Positions 14,401 through 26,400 of a stretch of 64,000 nt of DNA are shown one piece after another. Made by a program: the position numbers and the translations under genes. The notes under the pieces are model-generated. The model worked only from the letters and a program-made list of their open reading frames with translations, made no database searches and was not told where the DNA came from. Every line of letters begins with the position of its first letter. Position 1 is the stretch's first letter. This stretch comes from Nymphaea colorata (lineage: Eukaryota; Streptophyta; Magnoliopsida; Nymphaeales; Nymphaeaceae), in contig NC_045140.1 in NCBI RefSeq assembly GCF_008831285.2, forward strand, positions 26,432,131 to 26,496,130. The letters run 5' to 3'.

Positions 14401-17400
14401 GGTGTCCACCGGAACTTCACGGCGGCAGACGATCACCACTCAAACGGTGATCCAATACGAGCACAAACAAGAAACTCAGAACCAAGTGGCGGAGCAGAGG
14501 GCAGCTTTGGGCGACAGCAATCTCCGACGTCGGTCTGGAGAGGGCAACAATCTCAGGCGATGCATCCGGGCGGCGGTGGCAGTGGCGGCGGCGGCGGCGG
14601 AACAAGAGCAGCAAGTGATGGGAAGGTCAGGGCCGGAACTTCACGACCGCAAAGAAAATTCTCAAACTCGCTGGCTCTGATACCAGGTAGAAACACGAAA
14701 AATAGGAAAAAGAATATGATGAACACGATGTAACGTGGAAAAACCCTCAACAAGAGGGAAAAAACCACGAATGAGGAGGAACTGGTGCCCACTAGCAACC
14801 AGACTCTCTCTCTCTTAAGATCTCATTCACACCCAAAAATTAGGGTTACCAAGATACAAGTAGAGTTTCAACAGGCCTAAACAGGAGCACACACTGGACC
14901 GGGTCCAGACCAAGACCCATACATTAAAACACGTCAACAAAAGGTAATTCATTAAGCCCAAGAAACCTACTAAAACTTTAGAAACACATAACCACGAACA
15001 TATTTTACTGCTCAAATATCATGTAGATCACATCTATAAGGCTCAATTTAAACCAAAAAAGATGTGGAAAAAATTTATTTCTGCTCTGCAGTTCCAGAAT
15101 TGGTCTGACGAATAGTACAGATAGAACCAGTCTAGCTAGTGCCTTTTAGTGCAGCCCTCTTGCTTAACCAGTGAAAAGAGGAAAAGCAAGAGCCAGGGAG
15201 AAATAATTTCGGGATCAGTTCTCATGAGATATTTAACCCAGTTCTCATGAGATATTTAACCCCACACGCACAGAGCTTTCTGTTGATGAAAAATGGCATT
15301 ACATGATGGAAGAAACAATCACATGCCCCATCCATGCATACTGTAGAAACACGAACCACAAAGAGAGAGAGTGGAGAACGAACACACAATCTACGTGGAA
15401 AACCTCAGAAAGAGGTGAAAAACCACGGGAGGCTCTGACCTAGGGGCACACCGCAACCCTAGGAGAGAGAAAATTATATTTCACTTAATTCAACACTAAA
15501 CACAAGTGACAATATAAAGAGGGAGAGAGGAGAAGCCGCCTAGGGTACCGAGCCCGCCTCGGTACCCGCACCCCATAGAACCGGGTCCAGGAATGGATCC
15601 GGTTCCCACAGCAACATATTCTAACACTCCCCCTCAAGCTTGGCATACATGTCAAACATGCCAAGCTTGCTAACATTCTTTTCGAATGAAGAAGTACAAA
15701 GCCCTTTAGTTAGGACGTCTGCAACTTGATCTTCAGACTTCATATATGGCAGAATCAGCTCCTTTGAGTCAATGCGTTCCCGGATAAAATGACGGTCAAT
15801 CTCCACATGTTTGGTCCTGTCATGTAGAACTGGATTATTAGCAAGATTAATCGCAGACTTGTTGTCACAGTACATCTTCATTTTATCTCCCAGTTCCACA
15901 CCAATATCAGTCAAAAGAATCTTCAGCCACAGCATCTCTGTAACCCCCATTGCAACAGCCCTGTACTCAGCCTCAGCACTAGACCTCGAACATACTTCTT
16001 GCCTCTTACTTCTCCAAACAACTAGGTTACCTCCAAGAAAGATACAATACCCTGTAGTAGACCTCCTTGTGTCAGTGCAACCTGCCCAATCTGCATCTGA
16101 GTAGCCCTCAATAGTAAGTTTGTCTTGTCGAGTATACAGCAGTCCTTTTCCTGGGTCATTCTTTAGATATCCCAACATTCTTTCTGCACTCTTCCAGTGA
16201 CAATCCGTGGGAGCATGCATAAATTGACTTAGCACATTTACCGCATACGTGATATCAGGGCGAGTTAGAGTAAGATAGATAAGCTTACCTACTAGCCTCT
16301 GATATCGCCCTTTTCCTTCCTCATCCAGAATAGTGCCCGTCTTGATACTTATCTTAGTTCCCGACTCTATAGGAGTAAGATAGGGCCTACAACCAAGTTT
16401 GCCTGTCTCCTTTAGTAAGTCAAGAGTGTACTTCCTTTGATTCATAACCAGCCCTGTCTCTGATCGAGCAATCTCTATCCCCAGAAAGTATCTCAGCTTA
16501 CCCAGATCCTTGAGGTCGAATTCTTTAGCTAATCTCTCCTTCATCTTTCTGTTTTCTTCTTCGTCACTGCCAGTGACAATCATATCATCAACGTAGACAA
16601 GGAGAAGACTCACCAGACCACCTCTCTGCTTTATGAATAGGGTATGATCTCCATTTCCTTGCTTGTACCCAGTAGACTTCATAACGATCCTTAGTCTCTC
16701 AAACCAAGCTCTAGGCGACTGCTTCAAGCCATACAAAGCTTTCTTGAGGTGACAACATTTTTCCTCTTGAACATACCCGGGAGGCATGCTCATATAGACT
16801 TCTTCCTCCAGATGGCCGTTCAAGAACGCATTTTTAACATCAAGCTGGTCCATGCGCCACTTCCTGTGCACAGCAAGAGCAAGAATAACCCTCACGGTCT
16901 TCAACTTTGCAACAGGGGCAAAGGTCTCAAGATAGTCGATCCCATACTTCTGGCTGAACCCTTTGCAACCAAACGAGCTTTATATCGATCTACAGTGCCA
17001 TCAGGTTTGTACTTCACGTTGTAAACCCACTTAGAGCCAACTAAGTGTGTCCCTTTAGGGATATCAACAACTTCCCATGTTTTGTTCTTAGCTAACGCAC
17101 CCATCTCCTCTGTCATAGCATGTAACCACTTGGGATCATCCTTAGCATCATCCACCGACCTGGGAATAACAACTTTGGATAAGGTTGTGATAAAACATTT
17201 GTAATTTGTACTGAGCTTAGCATAAGAAACAAATCTCTGAATAGGGTGAGAAGTACATGACCTGGTGCCTTTGCGCACAGCAATGGGGAGCTCTTCATTC
17301 GATGGACTTGGGTCATCCGGGGAGATCACAAGATTGGGATTGGTTCTATCCTCATCACCAACATCTTCCACTGTAGCTTTCTCCTTTCTGACATAAACCT

Positions 17401-20400
17401 GGCCAAACAAGTGATCCCGGGCAACAATGGGCTGAGCATCCACCGTGACCCCTTCCATATGGCTGCCCTTCTCATTACTGACCGTGACCGTGTCAATCAC
17501 ACTGGGACTAACCTTGTAATCCAAAAACTCCATAAACTGAATTAGCTGATTAGAGGAATACTCTTCCCCTTTGTTCCCAAGACACTCCCCCTGAAGAGGA
17601 TTCACCGAAAAATACGACTCATGTTCATGAAATGTGACATCCCTCGAAACATACACTTTGGAAGTAGTGGGATCCACACATTTATACCTCTTCTGAGTGG
17701 AAGAGTACCCCAAAAAAACTCCTTTAATAGACCGGGGATCAAGTTTTTTGAGAGTAGGACTATGATTATGCACAAAACAACTGCACCCAAAGACACGAGG
17801 AGTAAGAGGCCACGGATTCTGAGTGGGCCACAGGGTAGAATAAGGAGACTGACCATCCAACACCCTAGTAGGCATACGGTTAATGAGATGTGCACTAGTG
17901 AGAAGTGCATCACCCCAATACCGCTTCGGGACATGACGTTGGAACATAATGGCCCAGGTAACATTCAATAGATGACGATTTTTACGTTCAGCTATACCAT
18001 TTTGAGGAGGGGTATAACTACAAGAGGTTTCATGAACAATACCCTTGCCTTTCAAGAATTCATCAAGGGATTGGGAGACATATTCCCTTGCATTATCCGT
18101 ACGGAAAGCTTGAACAGTAGTATGGAATTGAGTCTCAACAAAGGCAACAAAGTTTTTCACAACTGCTGGAACCTCACTACGTTCTCGCAACAAGTACACG
18201 AACGTACATCTAGAGTAATCATCAATAAGCGTCAAAAAATAGTGACAACCACCACACGTGGGTACTCCAAAAGGACCCCAAACATCGGAATGAACTAAGG
18301 CAAACGGATGAGTGGTTTTATTCAAAGAAATAGGGTACGAAGCCCTGACATGTTTAGCCAATTGACACACTTCACAAGCGAAGGAGTCAATTGAGACAGA
18401 AGCAAACAAATGAGGAAACAACTTCTTTATTAACTGGAAGGGTAGATGTCCAAGACGCTCGTGCCATCGCAGAACAGTAGATCTATCGTTCACACCAGAC
18501 AAGTGACCACTCGTGGCAGAAATCAATGTTGAAGCAACTTGTACCGGCAGCCTGTAGAGCCCATCAGTAACCGAACCAATCCCAATCTTCTTCCCCGTCA
18601 CCAAGTCCTGCAGGGAACAATGATCAGCAGAGAAAATCAGATTACAGTTTAATTCTTTAGTAATACTGCTGACAGAGAGTAAGTTCACAGGAATATTTGG
18701 AACATGCAGGGCATTGTGGAGACGGTATTTGTTCAACAGGGACAAGCTCCCTTTCCCAGCCACAGAGATAGAAGACCCATCTGCCATAGACACGCGTTGC
18801 TTGCCAAAGGAAAGTTGATATTCTTGAAAGAGTTTAGAGTCCCCTGTCATGTGGTGAGTGGCTCCACTATCAACAATCCAATCACCAAGAGAAGGGTTAC
18901 CTTGATCAGTCGAGGCAACGAGAGCTTGGGCTAGCTGAGCCCCTTCAGACGTGGAGGACTCCTCAGGGGTAGTAGATAGACGGCTGATGTACGCCTGTAG
19001 CTCCTTGAGTTGAGCAGGGGACAACTTGGACTTTGCACCACTAGAAGAATTGCTCTGACTGGAATCAGACACAGAAGGGCTACGCTTGCCAGAGGGAGGA
19101 CGACCTCTGACCAGTCTCTTCTCGGGATGAAGATCCCAATAGAAATCCACCGAATGCCCCAACTTGTGGCAATGAGTGCAATGTCGGGCAGGACGCTGCC
19201 CAGTCCCTGAGGCACGGCTGACAAAGGCAGAAGGGCCATGACCGGTGTCAAGATGCATCACCTGGCGACGTTGTTCTTCAGACTCAACACGAGCATATAC
19301 TTCCTCTATCCCCGGAATCTCATCACCATTAAGAATCTGGCTACGAATAGACTCAAATTCATCCCGTAGGCCTCCCAGAAACAGAAACGTACGGTCCATC
19401 CATTCCTTTTCCCAGTAGAGGGAATGATCTGAACCGCATGTCCACTCATCAGTCACATGATAATCTAGCTCCTCCCACTTGGTCTTCAGGGCAGCATAGA
19501 AGGCAGCAACAGACAAATCACCCTGTGTCAGAGAGTAAATACTGCGTTTAATCTGATAGGTGCGCAAATGTCTCTTCTTGCGACCATACATCTTTGCAAG
19601 CACAGTCCACATATCAAAAGAGGTCGGCTTCCGCAGAATGAGGGGCTGGATATCGGATGACACGGAGCTGATAATCCACACCTTCACTTGGCTGTCCTCC
19701 AACGCCCACGTCGCCCATTGAGGATCAGATTTGATGGGCGCAGGTTTGTCGCCAGTGATGTAAGAGAGACGCCCACGGCTAGTAATCCCAATCTCGAGAG
19801 CGGCAGACCAAGATAGGTAATTGTCCTTGGTCAGACGGATGGAGGTGACCTGGATCGGCACGTTCTCAGTCTTGGAGGCGCTGCCCGTGTCAAGAACGGC
19901 ATCTTTTTGAGTCCCCATCGCTTCTGCCATCACAAACAAGCACACAGCAACAAGAGGCACAGCAGCGGGAATGAGGCAACGGCGACGGGAAGGAGGCAGC
20001 GGCGACGGCGGCGGGAATGAGGCAGCGGCAACGGAAAGCAGGCAACGGCGCAACACAGAGGCCACCCACGGTGGCAGAAACAAAGAACGGGGCGAACGGA
20101 GGACCGCGGAGGCGCAACAGAGGACGGCGGCGGCGGAACAGAGGACGGCGGCGGCAGAGCAGGGCGACGTCACAAGGGCAGCAGCGACGCCGGAACAGAG
20201 GACGGCGGCGGCGGAACAAAGGACAGCGGCGGCAGAGCAGGGCGACGTCACACGGGCAGCAGCGGCGCCGGAACTTCAACGGCGTCGGGCGACGAAAAAA
20301 CTTGACGATCCTCGGAAAAAACGCTTCTCCAACTCCGCTGGCTCTGATACCATGTAGAAACACGAACCACAAAGAGAGAGAGTGGAGAACGAACACACAA

Positions 20401-23400
20401 TCTACGTGGAAAACCTCAGAAAGAGGTGAAAAACCACGGGGAGGCTCTGACCTAGGGGCACACCGCAACCCTAGGAGAGAGAAAATTATATTTCACTTAA
20501 TTCAACACTAAACACAAGTGACAATATAAAGAGGGAGAGAGGAGAAGCCGCCTAGGGTACCGAGCCCGCCTCGGTACCCGCGCCCCATAGAACCGGGTCC
20601 AGGAATGGATCCGGTTCCCACAGCAACATATTCTAACACATACAATTTCAATCAAATATGAAGCTGGTTTAATTGCTTAGAAATCAAGCAGACCATACAA
20701 AAAGGTTTCTTGACTGTGTGCCCCAGGGGGTTCTCTCATACTACACCATGTAGTTGGTTCCCCAAAGGTGGGAACAGGATGCTGACAAAATAAGCTGTTT
20801 GACTCATTCTCTGTGTATATGTGCACATGGCAAACAATATGTTTAAGAAAAGTGGCTACAGTTTATGCACATAATTTCCTATTTTACTAAGGTTAAAATT
20901 ACAATGCCTAAAAATTGTGTACCTGTGAAGATGAGTAGTCCATGCATTCAAGAAGTTCCTTCAGCAAAGCATCATGTAATTCAACTTCTGTGCTTTGCAT
21001 TTTGGATGGATACATTTCTGCAAGTGCAGCAGCGAGAAAATAATATCTTTTTGTAATTGTGCTGGTTTTCACAATTTGAGGTAAAGGGTTCATCAGGCAT
21101 TCGAGGACCTTATGCCTCAAATCAGGTGCCTCAGTTCCATGTCTCCCTTTCCCTGTCACTGCATAACGTATACAAGCTGTCCAATCAGGAGTTGAATCTA
21201 CCACTGGTTCAAGAATGATCTTTTCCACTAGACTCAGTATCCAGCTCTTCCAGGAATCCTGGACTTCGCTAATATCAGAGTGCAATATCCCAGCCAAAGC
21301 CTCAGCAGCCACACATTGCTTTGCCCTCTCCTCTGCAAATGAAAATTCCTCCAATGAACTTCGAAGAGATAGAACAACCGGCTCTCCACATTCCTGCACT
21401 AAACGTTCAATAAAGTATGCAAAGCTTGCACAGAAACTGTCCCCTCCAGTCATAAATATCCAACTAGGTGTGCGTGGCCATGAAGGAATGCGATCAAAAC
21501 AGAAGCACCTTATTAGTTTATCTGCATCACTTGATATCATGCCATAGTTCCCTGTAGAATCTACTAATTCCATATCAGGTATATCATGGTCGTCAGATAG
21601 ATAGTTCAGTGCATGCACAAAAAATCCATCTTCCAGAAAAACTTGACCCAGGGCATCTTCAAGAGGTGATTTTACACTTCCTGCAGTGAGTGTTTTCTCC
21701 ACTGATGGAACATTTGGAAACTCAGTGAGTAAAACATTCAAGGCAGAGATAGCAAGTATCCTTGTTTGAGGAACCTGATTCCTCAAACTCTTTAAGAAGC
21801 AACCTGAATGTAAACGCAATAAATAAAAAATCAGGATATTCTCCACTCTATTTCCATCATTGGTGTGTGGAAAAACAATGAGGTAAAACATTTGCAATAA
21901 TCAATGAAAAAACATAGCAGGATAAAGTGGAAAAAAACTAACAGTGCAAGAGATTAAAGTAAAATGATGAAAGGGTATGTAGAAAGAAAATTTAGAAGCT
22001 ATAACTTGTAATGGTTTATGCATAAAAAAGAACAACAGTCAGTGGAATCTTGAACAAGGAATGAACAACTACAAAGGATTATCAAAATAGTTGGACCAGA
22101 TACTAACGGAACTTTTTTGAAACAAAAGTTCAGAAGATTAACGACATTAAAACATGCTGAAAAGCGCACACATGCAGAGTCAAAATCTAGCAACTAACCT
22201 ATAGTTTCAAAGTGAAATTTCGTACGAAAAATCAAACTTCTTGAAGATATAAGTAACAGTAGGAGCACCCAGTTAGCCATCAGACTGTACCTGAAATTGA
22301 CACATGTAGGCATCCAAGTGCATGAGGGACATATTCATGAGCACAAAATGAAACATGTTACATTTAACAAGTAGGAGCGATTCACGATGTTCATTGAAAA
22401 TTACCGCCAATGGAGACTGTTGAGTCTGAAGCTCATGCAACTGACTGTTGAAACCAAACCTTGAATGTCCACCACATCTGAAGCATCTTCCACGGCATTA
22501 TATGGGTTTTTGGATGCTCCATCATATTGAATATTGTATTCATCAAACAACTACCATCATCAACACTTGTACACTCATTCTCCATGATGAATTAAAGAAA
22601 GAATAAGCCCAAGGCTTCATCAAGCTATTTACCTCACGTATGGCTTCTTGTGCCTTCAGTGATTCATGATGGGAGCTTCAAATAAAGAGAAAGCCATGTT
22701 GGCATCAACATGCATGTATTACAATTTTACATTCCAAACCCAAATTATTGAAAGAGTAATGAAGAACATTGGTAGAAAAGTGTGAAAATTGTAGTTACTT
22801 TTACCTCCCGAGGACACCAAGGAGGAATGTGGAAAAAGCTTTTGAGTCCTGAAACATGAATAAATCAGTAATGGCGCTAACAGCAAAATCCACTGACACC
22901 CAATTACTTCCAAATCAAGTATCAAATGACAATTGCCTAAAATTGAATAAGCTACCAATGTCAACTGCCTCAGAACACCTCTTGTTTTCAGGACTGTGCA
23001 GGCACCCAACACCTTATGTTCTGGTGTATTAGGATCAAGCAAGCACTTTGTGAGGGCAGGAATGCACTTTACAACCAGAGATGGAAAGCGTTTGAACATC
23101 TTTTGAAGAGCTTCCACAGCAACCCTGTCAAAATAATTCAAAAAAACAAATGAGATCAAGAAGCTGGTTTAACATGAATATGTCATTTATCAATCCACAT
23201 GTCAGATACAAAAGGCAATTTTCTACATGATAAACTTTCCAGTAGATTAAATAATGAAGTAGTAATATGTTTAGTGGGTGTTTGATTGCCCTATATCTAC
23301 TTAGATCTAAGATCCTCAAGGTTTGAGATCCATGAATCTAAGATCAGATCCTACCCCCTCTAATATTAGATCAGACCTTTTTGTCAATGTAAAAAGTCAT

Positions 23401-26400
23401 TGTGGATTTTGAGAGTGAATATGAGGTCAAGATCCTTACTTTGATGATCATGGATTTTGTAGATCTTTTTCCACTTCAGGAAAGCATGTTGTATGAGTTC
23501 CATAGATCTAAACTATGAAGCAACCATAAACCCCCTTAATCCATCAAATGCTGATAAAAGTGATGCAAACTAATCTTTTTTATCCGTGTTTAAGATAACT
23601 CCAAGAACTCTAAGCTGATATATGTCCCATAGTCATTGTTTGGAATGTAGTTTCTGGTCCCAATATGAAAAGTCAGGCATAGATTTCAGTACTTTGTCAG
23701 CAACCATGAATCTGAACCTTAATGCCACTACAGGAACATATAGAAATCAAAAATTCACACATACATATTTTTTTCATTTAGCCACAAATTTTCTGTACAC
23801 ATACTCCTTCTTAGCATACTTTCTACTTGTCCTATCACATTTAATTGGGGAATAACTTGCCACGTACCACCCCGTAAATGCTTGAAATTATTAATTTGTT
23901 CAGAGCCAACTCCTTATAGAAAAATATGACACATAAATTTCATCTCACATCCAGTCAAGTCGCTTTTAAAACCTGTTCTATCTTCCTTTTATATGTTCTA
24001 CGTTCATATATATGTTTATGTAGTTGTGTAGGTATTTTACATATATACTCTCTCCAGACATAATTTTACATGTATAAATACATCTATTTTTCTACTCACC
24101 CTTGTATTATTCTTTTCTTTGTTACGTATTATTTATTTTCTTTGTCTCTGTAATTCTGTTCAGCGAATTAAAATCTGGCTAGCTCCAATGACCAGATTTC
24201 TAGCCATTAAATCTAGCTCCTTAGCTTTTGTTGTTGTATATATAGGGGTCCATCTCCGTGTCAAGGACTTTGATGCCTTTTATTGGGTGAATTAGTTTAT
24301 TATTCAGTTCTGGTCTTTTGTGTATTGTGAGGTTACTCTTCAAGAGTATAAGGGTTTTGTTCCTAGGTCTCTGGGAACTTTTCTGATTTCTTGTATCATG
24401 GTATCACCTATCTGGCATAACCTTGATTTTCTTGGTTATTCAAATTAATGTGGAAGGGGAAAGGGATCTGGTCCATTCAGCTAGCTACATGCACCTCACC
24501 ACTACTGCAACATGTTGACGGGTTTTGTTGTTCGGGTCCGGATCCGTACCCGATCCGGTTTGTCCTAATTAGGACTACTTATACTTCTGTAAACCCTAAT
24601 CTTTGAGTTAATGAAGTGTTGAAGAGAGAGAGTGTCTGGAGGCTAGTGGGCACCAGACCTCCTCACCCGTGGTTTTTCTTCCCTCGAGTCGAGGGTTTTC
24701 CACGTTACATCCGTGTGCTTTCTTCTTCTCTCGTGCACATTTTGTTTCTACATGGTATCAAAGCCGTCGGACTTGGAGAAAACAAAATCTGTTTTTTGTT
24801 CTATGGTTGTGAAGTTCCAACCCTGACTGCCGCCGCCGCTACCACCGTCGCCGTCGCTACCACCACCGCCGCCGCTGCCCTTGCTGCGCCGCCGCTGTCC
24901 TGGCCGTGACCGTGACCACCGCCGCTGTCGCCGCACCGTGGCCGCATGACTGCCTCCGTCGCTGCCCCGCCGTGGCTGTGACCGCTGCTGCGTCGCTGGT
25001 GTCGTGACTGCCGACGCCAACGTCTCTGCTGACGCCTCTGCCGACGCCGACGTCCGACCACCGACGCCGACGTCCGACGCCGTCGCCTCTTCTCGGCGCG
25101 CGCTGCCAAGCGCGGCCCTCTGCTTCCGCCGCGTCCTGCTGCTTCCGCAGCTCCCGCCACTTCCGCCGTTGATCCCCGACTGCGTCATCTCACCTCTTCT
25201 CTCGGTTACTGCTGCTGTGTGTGTTCTTTGGCAGCCACTTCTACCTCGTGATCATGGCTGACTCGTCTTCTTCTTCAGTCAACACTACTCTGCCTGATGT
25301 TGTGTCTGCGCGGACTGATCATGTACCGGTTCAGGTTACCACCATTCAACTTACCAAGGAGAACTATTCCCGATGGTCTGCTGCGATTACCATGGGGATT
25401 GCTGGGCGAGGACGCATTGCCTATGTGAATGGGAGAAAGGTTGAACCTGCTGCAGATAGTCTGGCTTGGGATACATGGTTTCTTGAAGACAACCAGGTCA
25501 AAACCTGGATTGTCAATTCAGTGTCCCCGGATATCCAACCCCTCATTCTTCGTAAGAAGACTGCAAGGGATATGTGGATTATTTTGGAGCAGATGTATGG
25601 CCAAAAGAAAAGGAAAGTTCGTGTGTATCAACTTATGAAGGATGTGTATTCCCTGCGACAAGGTGCTCTCTCGGTTGCAGACTTTTATGCAGCATTAAAA
25701 TCTAAGTGGGAGGACCTTGACTATCACTCTGATATTCCATGGAGGTGTCCTCACGACCAGATGCAGTACATGACTGATAAATGGGAAAACAGGGTATTCC
25801 TTTTCTTATCCGGACTGAATGATGACTTTGAAAATATAAGGGGTCAGATTCTTAACTCTGACGAATCATTTAGTATTGAAGATGTCTATTCCCGTGTTGA
25901 AGCTGAAGAACAGAGAAGGCTGCTCTCTAGTGGACGAAAGGGGGAAGAACAGTCTGCCTATGTTAGCCGTGCCCCTGTTGGAACTCCTCGTTCTTCCCGA
26001 AAATGTACTCATTGCAAAAAACTTGGTCATACTAGGGATTTTTGTTGGGACCTGTATCCAGAGAAGAAGGATAGTAGGGGGAGGTCTTCGAGTGGGAAGA
26101 AGCCTGTATCGTCTGCAACAAGTCTGAGTGATGGGAAAGGTTCTATTTCTGCAGAGCAGATTCGTGAGCTACGAGCATATTTGAGCAAGATTGATGTTGG
26201 TCAGGCAGATACACCAGATGAGGTGAAGATCAATCAGGCATTGGCTGTTTCAGGGGGAGAAGGTACTTCTTCTATGGGTGAATGGATTGTTGACAGCGGT
26301 GCCACTCATCACATGACTGGCAACCCCAAGCTTTTCCATGACTACAAGCTATCCTCGGGAAAGGAACGTGTGTCCCTTGCCGATGGTTCCTTTACTTCAG

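Larger units (their letters stand above)
9971..14939 (-). mobile_element. Copia element A, gag-less, inactivated
   Basis: The 254-base LTRs lie at 14686-14939 (5') and 9971-10224 (3'), with target duplication AAAGG at 9966-9970 and 14940-14944. The primer site TGGTATCAGAGCC is the complement of 14673-14685, and the polypurine tract TTGAGGGGGAG is the complement of 10225-10235. Protease, integrase, RT and RNase H remain, but gag is missing and the pol frame has at least three stops. It lies in PA200 intron 27, in the sense direction. The LTRs differ at about 11 positions by my hand alignment. Confidence 0.93.
15342..20638 (-). mobile_element. Copia element B, young, nearly intact
   Basis: The LTRs lie at 20353-20638 (5', 286 bases) and 15342-15626 (3', 285 bases), differing by one substitution and one single-base gap as read. 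The target duplication is CATAC at 15337-15341 and 20639-20643. The primer site TGGTATCAGAGCC (complement of 20340-20352) abuts the LTR, and the polypurine tract is the complement of 15627-15637. One gag-pol frame has a single frameshift. It lies in PA200 intron 27, in the sense direction, 398 bases from element A. Confidence 0.95.

Noticed and set aside
24748-25188. Long minus-strand open frame rich in Gly/Ser/Arg
   Set aside because: It is the antisense shadow of the GC-rich leader of copia C.
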